NCBI RefSeq assembly: GCF_921293095.1
Contig: NC_060247.1
Location: 116,145,111 to 116,209,110 of the forward strand
From: Ischnura elegans
Lineage: Eukaryota > Arthropoda > Insecta > Odonata > Coenagrionidae
Direction of reading: 5' to 3'
DNA: 64,000 bases
In this document: positions 30,601 through 41,500 of the stretch, one piece after another
How the letters are laid out: each line of letters starts with the position of its first letter
How positions within the stretch are numbered: position 1 is the first letter of the stretch
Made by a program: the position numbers and the translations under genes
Notes under the pieces: generated by a model
The model's input: the letters and a program-made list of their open reading frames with translations, nothing else
What the model was told of the DNA's origin: nothing
Database searches by the model: none

Positions 30601-31889
30601 CATTTGGGAATCCGTTCATGCAATCCGCGACTTAACTCGATGAATTTTGAAATACACTTACGTATGCATGTGCCTCTAGTAAATCGGGCTTAATCTGGTG
30701 GCTCAAGTGTAAACTTACATGAATTGAGTGGGTATTTCACTGGTATGCAGTGAGGTTAGATCAGCAGCTCTTTCTTCCATCTTCCGCTATTTTCTGGTTC
30801 CACGCGTTATTGTTCATCCTCGTCGCACCTCATAGCACGCCGACCCCGATATTGTGTAAAAATAAAAGACGTTCGCGCGACCGCAACGCTTTCCGACTGT
30901 GGTTGCAACCGGTTCCACGGGTCTCCCGTCTTTGGTAGAACGTTGAGAAAGAACTGGAGCAGAGCGATTGAAGATGCGGCGACGTCTTAAATAACGCATC
31001 ATTCACCCTCCGGCCACATGAATAATGAGACGCCACTCCTGCTTGCTCGTTCGCTCCGCGGAAACAAAACACGCGCTGGCCCCGAACGTCAGAATGCGGG
31101 CGAAAGAAAATGAGAGGAGCCTGAAACGAAACTGAGATTAACCGCTGATGAAAACTAGAATAAGTACGGGAGAAAATGGGCTTAATTTATTCTACACCCT
31201 TCCGTGAGAATAGATTTACGAGATATCGTCTGGCTGCGTGAAATTGACTCTGAAACAGCATAGCCCCATCCCGGTACCCCCAAGCTAAGCCCACGAATCA
31301 AGAAGAGTCCAGCTTAAGCTGATCGGGGACCACCCAACATGGCCCTTTGATATGCATTTTAAATGATAATGTGCGCCATATGAGGGCGGCGCTTTTGCGG
31401 GTGAACTTGTTTAGAATTATAAATATATAAATTGCTTACTTATAATATCCGGTAAAATATAAGAGTCGAGAATGTTTTAAAATGCGTACATTTCCTTATA
31501 ATTTGAATGAAATGCAATACTCGAGATTCTTCCCAACATGCCCAATTTCTCGGCTTTACTCACGGATCATCAATTAATTATACTAAGTTCAGTGAGTTGA
31601 CGCCAGAGGCATCGAGCGGGATCGTATTAAGGGCGGGGACAACACACATTGGCACACGGCTGATGGACGATAAATACAAAAATAAATAAATATGAAATCT
31701 ATAGACCTACGACTTAAGCATTAAAAATCACGACAAACGGAATTACACTGTAGGTCGGCTTACACTGTAGGGTGGATTGAACAATAACTTTTTTCCACGG
31801 TCAAAATTTGCACTACACAGAAAAGTTGTGTGCTGATTATAGGTCCTCAGATTCAATTGTCTTTAAAAAATCTGATAGTATAAACCGCT
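27692..31889. other. Intergenic DNA, no gene seen
   Basis: About 4.2 kb of mostly AT-rich sequence. A diverged relative of the 'AAGGCC..TTTACACGG' MITE lies near 30345-30720 (GGCCTGTTTACACGGTAC, GGGGCACGGAATTGCGCA). A segment at 29.15-29.35 kb contains a short direct repeat (TTGACTACAGACTG twice, about 130 bp apart). Nothing else was recognised. Confidence 0.45.
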
Positions 31890-34700
31890 GCCACTATTTA
31901 TTATTCTACCGATTAAGGTAGGTTTCCGTGGAGTTCTAAAGAAGTGATCTGGGAGCCTCCCTTTCCTTCTCCTCTTCCTTCCCCTCCCTCGTTTACCAAT
32001 TATTCTACCCTCTAACATCGTTTTTAGCATCCCCTCCCTGCTAAGTACTCCCTCCATCCATACTTTCTGTCTCCTCCGTATCTCGTCTAAAAGCTACCTC
32101 TCCTCACCCACCATGTTCAGCACTTCGCCGTTCCTCCTCCTCTCCGTCCATTTCACCTTCTCCATTCTTCTCCACACCCACATCTTGAACGCCTCAAATC
32201 TTCTCTCGTCCTCCTTCCTAAGAGTCCACGTTTTCGCACTGTAGAGAGCTACACTCCAAATCAAACTCTTCACCACCCTTTTCTTTAAACTCTTACGTAA
32301 CGATCCTCTTAGATGCTCCATCCTGTTCACGAACGCCTCCTTTGCTAATGCAATTATCTTCCTAATGTCCTTACTACTGTATCCGTTTTCCTCAAATGTG
32401 CTAAATAGTTGGTTGCCCGATCTGCTCAAGTTTTTCCCCACCTACTTTTACCTTGAGTCTCACATTCCTCGATCGCGATGCTTTACAAAACCGCATGACC
32501 TTGGTATTCTTGTGATTAATCCTCATCCTATACATCACGCACCGCTTTTATAATGTATCAACTGGAGCCTGCAGTCCCCTCGCAGACTGGCTAATCAACG
32601 CCTGATCATCCGCGAACTTCATTGATTTAAACATTATTCCTCCCACTTTTACTCCAGCTTCCAACTCATCTCGCCCTTCTCTTACCATCTCCTCAGCATA
32701 TACGTTAAAAAGCAGCGACGATGGAGGATAGGCTTGCCTCACACCTCGGCCAATACTTGCTCATCCAGATTCTTCGTCCGCTACCCTCACTTGCGCAGTC
32801 TGGGCCATCTACAGATAACGAATCAGTCTCCTATCCCTCCAATCTACACCTATTTTCTTGAGAATATCCATTAACTTTACCCAGTTCACTCTATCAACTG
32901 CTTTTTCAAATCCACGATACAGGCATACACGTCCTGGTCATATTCTAGGTTCATCTCCACGAGGGACCTCATTATCGCTATTGCATCACGAGTTGACATC
33001 CATTTTCTAAAACCAAACTGATCTTCGCCCAAAACTCGTTTGCCCTCGCCTCCATTCGTCTGTTCCAGTGGCGAGACGAGGGGGTGTTTTGGGGGTTAAC
33101 CTCGCCCCCCCCAGAGCTCAGAGCAATTTTTAAGTTTGATCCATTTTACTTAATCGGATTGATATTACTAACATAATAGTGTAAGGATTAATAAAATATC
33201 CCTCATAGAACCGCAAAACTCACGATTTTGAATCATTTATCTTAAAATTCCGTAATTTATTGATATCGCACCTACCGCTTATCCTGGTGGGTATTCCATA
33301 CCCCCACACACACCGGTATTACTTGCACCTAAGTCCCCTACCCCCCCCCCCCCAGCCTTAATTCCTAGCTGCGCCCCTCGTCTGTTCAATATCGTAAGTA
33401 GTGTAATCCCTCCGAGTATTCCTCCCATGTCTGGGATTTGTCTCCGTTTTCAATAAAAATATTTCCATACTTGTCCCGTATTGTATGACATATTGTGCTT
33501 CGTTCCTTGAAATGATTCCTCACTATTCTATAGGCCGCTTCCACTTTTCCTTGTACGAGGTTATTTTGCACGTCCTCGAAAATGTTCCTCATCCACGCTT
33601 CTCGAGCTTTCCTCGCTTTGCGGCAAATCTCGTTCCTTATTCTCTTGTAGCAAGCCTGTCTTTCCTCAGTATTCGCATTCTTATGCTTTCTCCGTTCTTC
33701 AATGAGGTCTAGGACTTCATCCATGATCCATGGCTTTTTATTAAAATATTTTTTTCTCCCTAGAACTTCTATAGCGGCCTCCTGGAGCCCACTTTTGATA
33801 TTTGTCCCGCTTTTCTCCAAAGATTTCTCAGTCTGATCTAATGCTATCTTGCTCTCCATCACTTCTTGAAAGGCCTGTTGATTTTATGGCTCCTTCAGTT
33901 TCTCTAATTCCATACGTTCTTCGCTGATTCCTTTAATTTCAGATGGTATTTCATCACTACATTATGATCAGTCGATATCTGCCCTCGGGTAGCTTAGTCC
34001 TTTATCTGGTTCCTAAACCTCTGCTTCATTAAAATATAGTCTAGTTGAAATCTTCTGTCTCCTGGCCTTTTCCATGCATATCTTCTCCGCACTCTCTTCT
34101 TAAATAGCGTGTCGGCAACCACTAATTTGTGTTCTATGCATAATTCCATGACCCTTTCTTCTCTTTCATTTCGATTTCGTAATCCATATTCTCAGGTTAT
34201 TCTTCCATCCTGACCTTCGCCTACGACACCGTCCCAATAACCTAAAACAATAAGGTTTTCTTCATCCCTCATCTGTTAGATTACTTCCTGATATCATTGT
34301 AGACGTCTTTAACTTCTTCATCCTCGTAGTCTGTCGAAGGCATGTTGACCTGTACCACTACGGTATCTACCGGCTTCGTCTCTCACTTTTCCATAACTAT
34401 CATTTTATTGTACTGTACAAGGGGACTGCATAGAGGAGGCCCAATTCCATTCCATATAAGGTTGATTTTAGTTGTCACTTCGGTCGCATTTTCATCGGCT
34501 TTCAAAAATGTCCGCGGCGCTGGGATGAGTGCAATGCGATCCACTTTTTTCTAATATTTTGCAGTGCAATGTTAGTCAATGAGAGGAATGGAATTGAAAA
34601 GTAATGCATTTGATAGATCACATCATCATCTGTCTAAATTTCGGTTAACATTAATTTATTTATACCTTATTACCCCGTGGAACTCGGATCACTTTTTCCG
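31890..34700 (-). mobile_element. Degraded LINE with endonuclease and reverse-transcriptase remnants
   Basis: Read on the minus strand, an AP-endonuclease piece lies at 34.0-34.3 kb (GVVGEGQDGRI, KLVVADTLFKK, RRYAWKRPGDRRFQLDYILM). A linker with WEEYSEGLHYLRY lies at 33.39-33.86 kb, then RT with SSLLFNVYAEEM and KFADDQALI at 32.55-32.74 kb, then SLIWSVALYSAKTWTLRKED and VKWTERRRNGEVL at 32.1-32.4 kb, and the basic GKRGRGRKR tail at 31.95 kb. This order is that of ORF2 of an APE-type LINE. Frameshifts, stops and a MITE insertion at 33066-33379 make it non-functional. Confidence 0.8.
33066..33379. mobile_element. hAT-like MITE inserted in the LINE
   Basis: GTCTGTTC occurs at 33058-33065 and again at 33380-33387 (the match extends to TCGTCTGTTC), directly bracketing an insert that starts CAGTGGCGAG and ends CTGCGCCCCTC. 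It is an inverted relative of 20973-21270 (CCTTAATTCCTAGCTGCGCC is the complement of its left end). Removing it restores the LINE sequence 'CATTCGTCTGTTCAATATCG'. Confidence 0.85.
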
Positions 34701-36099
34701 TCAGCGACACGATTGGCGACTTTAGTAAACCCATTTAAATGGGCGGTGGGTGACAGCACTGAGGCCGACTTGAGGATCCTCTTTTGTAGCATTCGCGGTA
34801 CTGTAGTAAGCTTTTCACACGCATTATCCCAACCCCAGCATTACCGTTTGTAGATCCAAAAGTCTCCCTCAGGCCACTTCATTTCGCTGATTCCTGGCAC
34901 GTCGATATTCAATCTTTGCATTTTCACCTTGAGGTTTTCCAGCTTACCTCAAGTCCTAAGTGATCTCACGTTCCCTGTACCTATCCTCAAAACTTAATCA
35001 CAATTGAACGATGTACCCTCTCGATTAGTCCCGGCCCAGAGATGCGAATGGGGGACTATTTTACCTCCGGAATTCTTTACCTGAGAGAATTCCATCATGT
35101 CAGAGTATTTAAAGTTGGAGTAGCTGCGACTCCTTGGGATAATAATGCGATGGTTTCCCTTGCCTTCCACATCGTATTACTGCAGCCTTTAAAGTAAATT
35201 TTACCACGCCTGCAGTGAAATGAGTCTGTCCTGACCACCGTGGTCTCCACCCTCACCCATATGAAGGAGAACAGCTGCCCTTTCTCCCGGAATCACGGCA
35301 TCTTCACAGGTTTCGTGTATCATTTAGATGGCCTATCTTACCCAGGGATAGACTCATACCACCTTGAAATGCCGCCACTTTTAGTCCACGACTGCTTATT
35401 CGACAAATAAACTCGCTCATATCGCAGCTAACCTCTATATCTAGAGGTTGACCCACCATCCGCAACCCGGTGGACGCACTCGGTGGCTTAAAGCTCAGCC
35501 GCGAGAATGACAACATGTTGGCGAAAAGTGCCTGTAAACCTCACGTGACCATGCGTGCGTACACATAATCTCTTAGTTAGTGATCTGTTAGTATAATAAA
35601 TTTTTAAGGAAAATTCAACGACAGTGTTTTATGAACTTTCACGTGATCATGCGTACAGTATGTTTCCGTGGGCTACTTTCAAAACGGATTTCACAGACAA
35701 AATCAAAAATTTCCCCGGGCAACCTGTGTTCAAACTATTTTCAGCGTGTGCTTTAATTGACTTCCGACACACTTCGACAAATGTAAAAAAATTAGAAGAG
35801 TGGCGATTTTTTGAATGGCGTGAAATTCAGTTTTTTTTGTTTCTCCCTTCCTTTGTTTGATGATTTGAATTTTCCGGGTTCTCTTGCCCGTACGTTCATC
35901 AGTGATGACATCTTTTGCTGGAACAAGAGGAACAGAACCCGAAAAGCTCACCTCATGGATTGGTAAAGCGTGAGTTCTCCTTGCACTTGCATGCAAGAAT
36001 GAATTCATATTTTTAAGGGACTCCAGAATAGTTAATTTAAGTTTTCTGTGGCGATTTTCATGAAAATTGAAAATTCATTTTATATTCCTCCTTGATATG
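34701..36099. other. Intergenic DNA, possible further LINE-related sequence
   Basis: The stretch 34.74-35.53 kb is less AT-rich than its surroundings and may be the 5' continuation of the LINE or a separate repeat. No conserved domain was recognised. The remainder shows nothing. Confidence 0.35.
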
Positions 36100-36660
36100 C
36101 ATGCAGAAGAGATATTAAGGGAGGCTAGGAACGAGTTCAGAGACGGGTATTAAAAGTGAGGGGAATGAAATCAGGGACGTTCGTGAATTTTGGTGGCGAG
36201 AGGGTTGCAGGCCCTGGTGGATGCGCAAAATATATGGTGCGAGGAATGCGGGATGAAAATTGACTACAAGAAGACCAGTGTTATTAACTTTTCTAAAGCA
36301 TCGCGAGCGAGGAATATGAGGTTTTATATAAAAACAAATGGGAGCAATTAAACTAAGTGGGCACTACATAAGAAGAAAACGGACACCGCAATAGGGATAA
36401 CAAGAAGATAACTGCGTTATCTGAGGAGGTTTTTATGAATAGGAAATGGGATTCGTGATGTAAGAGTTTAAAGAATATTCTGGAGGAGCGTCTGATTTGG
36501 AGTGGAGAGCTTTACAGGGCGGAAACGCGGACGTTGAGGAAGGATGGCGAGAATAAACAGGAAGCTTTTGAGATGTGCGCGTGGATAAGAATGGAGAAGG
36601 GAAGTGGATGGAGAGGATAAAAAATACGAAGTGGTCGAAGAGAAGAAACTTTTGGTGGTG
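36100..36660 (+). mobile_element. Decayed LINE reverse-transcriptase remnant
   Basis: Plus-strand translation in shifting frames gives LQALVDAQNMVREECGMKID followed by YKKTSVINFSKAS and later pieces resembling the thumb/C-terminal region. 'GM.ID..KT.VI.FS' is the region after the FADD box of LINE reverse transcriptases. Many stops. Opposite strand to the LINE at 31.9-34.7 kb. Confidence 0.55.
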
Positions 36661-36801
36661 ACAGGGAGGATCTGCATTGAGCGAGTAGCTATACTAGGCG
36701 TAATGACTTCTAAAAACAGCCTTTGAGGGAAGAACTCTTAGGTAAGTGGGGAAGGGCTAGGAACCGTGCTAATTTCGGCGGGAACACGTCGCCACAGCGC
36801 A

Positions 36802-37556
36802 CAGTGTGCTGAAATCGAAAAAAGCTGGACAAAACCTGTAAAAAGATTTTTATAGTACGTAATTTGAAATTTTGCTGTTATTGTCTATACATTAGTGCAT
36901 TTTTTGACGCAAACTATTTTTCATTGGTTACTTTTTCAAACAAATTACTTGGCCTTAAAGTTGAACAAATTTCGCAAAAATTGCCCGCATTGAATTTTTT
37001 TCGACATTCAGCATCTTTAAACTAATGCCACGCCTTTTGTATCAATTCAACAGCAACAAAAATTTACATTATTGTTAAGTGGTATATTATTGTTAAATAT
37101 TAACTCGGTAGGTAACTCGCTGATCTTTTATAATTATACATGAACATAAAATTTCGACGAAAAACAGGGTCCCCCATTTTGTATCGTATCGGCCACAAAT
37201 ATGTACTACAACCGAGTCGTGAAAGTTGATAATAATTAACAATAGTACACTGCTTAATAATATTATTAAGTTTTGCTGCTGTTGAATTACTATAAAAGGT
37301 GTGGAATTAGTTTAAAGATGCTGAATTTCGAAAAAAATCAATGCGGGCAACTTTTGCGAAATTTGTTCAACTTTAAGGACAAGTAATTTGTTTAACTTTA
37401 AGGACAAGTAATTTGTTTAAAAAGTAACTTATGAAAATTGGTTTACGTCAAAAAATGCACTAATGCATAGACAATTACTGTGCAAAGTTTCAAATTCTGT
37501 ACTAAAAAAATCGTTTTTGAGGTTTCGTCCAGCTTTTTTTCAATTTCAGCCCACTG
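36802..37556. mobile_element. Element with very long (about 300-bp) terminal inverted repeats
   Basis: The left arm (36802 to about 37100) and right arm (about 37240-37556) are reverse complements over almost their whole length: CAGTGTGCTGAAATCG at the left tip against CAGTGGGCTGAAATTG, AAAAAGCTGGAC, TAGTGCATTTTTTGACG, AAATTTGTTCAACTTTAAGG, AAAGATGCTGAATTTCGAAA. Only about 140 bp separate them. No transposase frame. A 25-bp direct duplication (ACTTTAAGGACAAGTAATTT, 37373-37422) makes the right arm longer. Confidence 0.85.
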
Positions 37557-38291
37557 TACGGCGTTCCGGCACCTCTCCGGGAAAATTGGGTACTATAATT
37601 TGGTGCTGCGGCAAGGAAATTTGATACGATTTTTAAATTTGTGATCACCGTATATTAATAAAAAGTCTTGATGTGACAGGGAGGAATGTAACACTTTTTT
37701 ATACTTTTAAAAACATTATTCCTCTTGATTTTAACCTTTTGAAACTTTTGTTGCAAGTTCAATGAATACGAGAGTTTTATATGGGGTTAAATATTTTAAA
37801 ACCACGTGCGATTTAAATGCGTGGGTATGCATTCCGGTACCTAAAATTATGAATTCCGCTACCCAGAATTATGCACTGGCTAGGGAGAGCGTAGGACTTA
37901 TAGATAGAATGACAGAAAACAGGCCCTTAAATTCATCGACTAAGGAAGTTCAATTTGGGAATGGGTGACAGGGACAAAATGTAAATATATCTAAACCGAT
38001 AGGATAGGATACCTTTAATAATTATACTACTGAAATATCCCCGTATTTTCCTTTTGATGGAATAGTTGCGTACCATGCATATTACATGGTCATTCTGATG
38101 CTTCAATACTTGCCTTTAGATATACTGAGAACGCTCCAGCGCCTCATATCACTGCAGGCTTATTTCAACCTCGACACATCCCTTTCCCCACACTTGAGAC
38201 AACCATCCACCACGGAGAATCCACGCCAACACCGTGAAAACACGAAAAAATGACTACCTCTCACTTAAAAAAATGCCATGAAGGCTGGAGA

Positions 38292-38297
38292 TTTATT
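38292..38297 (-). promoter_or_regulatory. Polyadenylation signal AATAAA of symplekin
   Basis: AATAAA on the minus strand 105 nt downstream of the symplekin stop codon, a normal position for a 3' UTR signal. A C-rich/G-rich low-complexity tract lies at about 38350-38380. Confidence 0.55.
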
Positions 38298-38401
38298 TAA
38301 CAATTCATTGTAATTCCCAGACGGCTCTTCCATTGGAAAAGTTCGGATTTTGGGGGGTGGGGGGGAGTAGGGGGAGGGGTTTGCTGAGTTAAGTCAGTCA
38401 T

Positions 38402-38500
38402 TCAGTCTTCGTCCCCTGGCGGCGCTGGCTCAGCGTTCGGTCCCGACGAGTCCTCGTTCTCTTCCTCCCGCATATCAATCGTCAGCTCGGCAGGAGACAC
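38402..38500 (-). CDS. Sym: Symplekin last coding exon
   Basis: Acceptor GTTTTTCCCCGCCAG. It encodes 32 residues, [19 protein letters not shown] then PAPPGDED, and TGA at 38404-38402. It is acidic and probably disordered. Too short and low-complexity to identify alone, it is placed by phase 0 continuity with the exon at 40000-40086, by the good acceptor, and by the AATAAA 105 nt beyond. Confidence 0.75.
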   Translation of the reverse strand: MSPAELTIDMREEENEDSSGPNAEPAPPGDED

Positions 38501-41500
38501 CTGGCGGGGAAAGACAGCAACAAAGAGATTAGCTGTTTTTCAATAATACAAAATAAAAATAAATTTTTATGAAAATAACGTTTTTATCGCGAACTAAAAT
38601 GAATACAAAAAATTTTCAAAGAGGCAAACAGAACCTCTAAATTATTTACCTCGCATAGAATGAAAAATGGGGGCCTTACGTTATGACTCTCGCCATCAAG
38701 CTCGTTCTTTATAATGATCGCGGCGCAGCTATCGGATTTTGGTAGCCATTATTTGAACCTGTCTCCATATTTAATTTTAAATTCTGAATAACAATCGAGG
38801 TACAGTTAAAATCATAATAAGAATTTATGAATATTGCAATGTCATCTGGTTTTGAGTTTTCTTGAAAATTTCAGCTCGACAGCTTATCGGGAAGTGGGTT
38901 AAAATTTAGCAGTAAGATTTTGACCCGGACAAGGTGACGAGCAACAAAGCGAGTTTAATAAAACGTTACAAAGTGGTGGGTGCCGGGTCTGGGCATTTAA
39001 CTTTGCAGGCATTAAGTTTGCCGTCTATAGAAACCAAACAATCCATTCACTTACGGGGCTACACAGCCGAACTTATGAACAAAAAAGGACTATAAACATA
39101 TGGCACTAGAGCTGAACCTCTTGAAACGACAATTAGTTGATGTGAAGTCCCATCGGTGATCAAGGTTGTTTCCAAATGCGCCAAAAAATTGAATATCTTT
39201 ACCACGCATGCAGAAACTTGAATTACCTCAAAACCACGCCATCAATAACAACCAAAACTTATTCAGCCCCCAGGACAATGCACGAAGTAGTCGAGCATCG
39301 ATATATCGGCCACAATGTAGGACTGAACCCAGAGGATATCACGAAATTAAAATATTCAACATGCACGTCGGGAAAAATTGATATTACTTTTCAACAGCGA
39401 CTCAAGTATGCATGCAATTGGGTTGTTATTTCTGACGTGATTTTGATGTAATAAGTCTGAATAATTATACTACAGTTAAGACCAGGATTCGAACCTGGAT
39501 CTCCCGTATTTTTTTTTTTTTTAACTTCGCGGACGAAAAAAGATGGCCTGGCGAAAGTTCATGTGGTTGAACACTTGGCACGAATTCGGGAATTCCGGAT
39601 TCGAATCCCGATTATTGAAAATTATTTCACCTATGCGGACTTCTTGCACATTTTATGCGACTCTGTGAAAGTATGCCGCTGGTTAGTCCGCACTTATTAC
39701 TTAAATAATGTCACAAGTTAACTCATAGCGTTCTCGATTCTGGCAGCATTAACGCCATTGTACTATACAGAAAAAAAACTTTCCGCAGAGGAAGAAGATG
39801 CCTTGGTTGTTGGAGTGGTATCATACCTACAGAGAATCTGTGAGATACGGGTTCGGACCACAGGCAAGGCAAATTCTTCCTTCTCGAATTTTCGCACTTT
39901 CAGGAGGAAATCAAGCCAGGAGTTCAGCCATTTCCTAAAAGAGCGTAGCGACCGACCAAAATTAAGGACGGACACAGGGAAACAGAAAAGTGAACTTACC
40001 GGCTCCGTATCCGCATCGAGGGAGGAAAGGTCGAGGCGCGAGGCACCCATCAGCACGTCCATGATCGCCTGCGGGATGTGCGCGCGCTGAAAACAAAAGA
40101 GCATCGAAATAAAAACCTGCAATTGGGTGGTTTCCTGTTATTTTTATAATGCCTAAATCGAAAGATTATTACTCCTGGAGTGCGTATTTCACACTTTTAA
40201 TTTCTAAATGACGATTTCTATTTTTCTCGATAAAATGAAAAGTGAAAATTTTCAAGCGCACGACAACGCGACGGCTAAGTATGAATGCTGAGAAAAGCCC
40301 GTGTGACGTCATTCTGGTTCCCGCTGTCAACGTGTGAGGTGACCTTGGGGCGAGATTTTGAGCGCTGATACGATGCAGGCTGCTAGCAGGTAGCGCTTGG
40401 CTTAAATAAGGATTATTAATACCCTATCAAAGGAAGAAAACTTTCCGACCTTAGGCAGTTTTAATAGGTTATTATTAAGACATATTTCCCTGAGCTCTGC
40501 GCCTCATGCATTGGTAATCTCAGACGATGTAAAACTCCTATCTACTCGTATCTGGACCACCAGTGACGCTGCTGAGATCAAACGGAACGGTCAAGATCGA
40601 AGTTGAAAAATCGAGTTTGGATCGAAAATCGAAGTCCATGGCTCGATATCGATTTCTTTGATATTTGACCATTAAGCTCAGTTTTAGATTTTAATCGAAA
40701 TCGAATTTTTCATCACTAATCCCGTAATGCGCAAGGCAAAAATAAATTACCTGCATTGAGACCTACCAATCTTGGTACGACCTCAAAATGTTTATTTTCC
40801 AAATCACACAAAACGGATGGAGAAAAAAACAGCCTAAAAAGTTGGCGGTCGTAGAGCACTCAAAAATGACCATGCCATCAAACGGAAAGACACGAAACCG
40901 CTCTGCCACGCCCGAAACATCCGGGACAGAGTGGTTAAAGAAGTAATCGAGATCCCGCTGACAAAAAGAAATACTTTTAACCGACACAAAAGGTTCCACC
41001 TTAGCCAATCACGAAACTCAAAAAATAGGCTCATCCACCAATCTCATCCTGCTTGACCCCTGGGCAATCGTATGCAAGCCCGGTTCTTCGATCCCTGCAT
41101 CAGAATGCCCTGAAGATGATGAGCAACGCGCTCTTCGAAACGTTAGTGACGATGGTGTCGATGGTTCGCAACGAGAAAGCAAGCGTTTATCGACTAGAAA
41201 GCCCGATCGAATAGGGTGGTTTCCTATAATTTTTTTATTGCCTAAATCGAAAGATTATTACTCCTGGAGTATGTATTACACGATTTGAGATTTTTAAATG
41301 ACGACATCTATTTTTCGCGATTAAATGAAAAGTGAAAATTTTCAAGCGCGCGAAAACGCGACGTTTAAGTATGAGTACTGGGAAAACCCCGTGTTACGTC
41401 GTTCTGGTTTCCGCTGCCGCAAAGTGAGGTGACCTTGAGACGAGGCTTTGAGCGCTGATACGACGCAGGATGCTAGCAGGTAGCAGAGTTCCCTGATAGC

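Noticed and set aside
39478-39615. Functional tRNA genes
   Set aside because: Only T-arm/B-box pieces and A-box-like stretches are present; no complete cloverleaf with acceptor stem forms, so they are called SINE remnants.
39758-40090. 110-codon plus-strand open frame
   Set aside because: It lies antisense across the symplekin exon at 40000-40086; the minus-strand reading is conserved and has proper splice sites, so the plus frame is a shadow.
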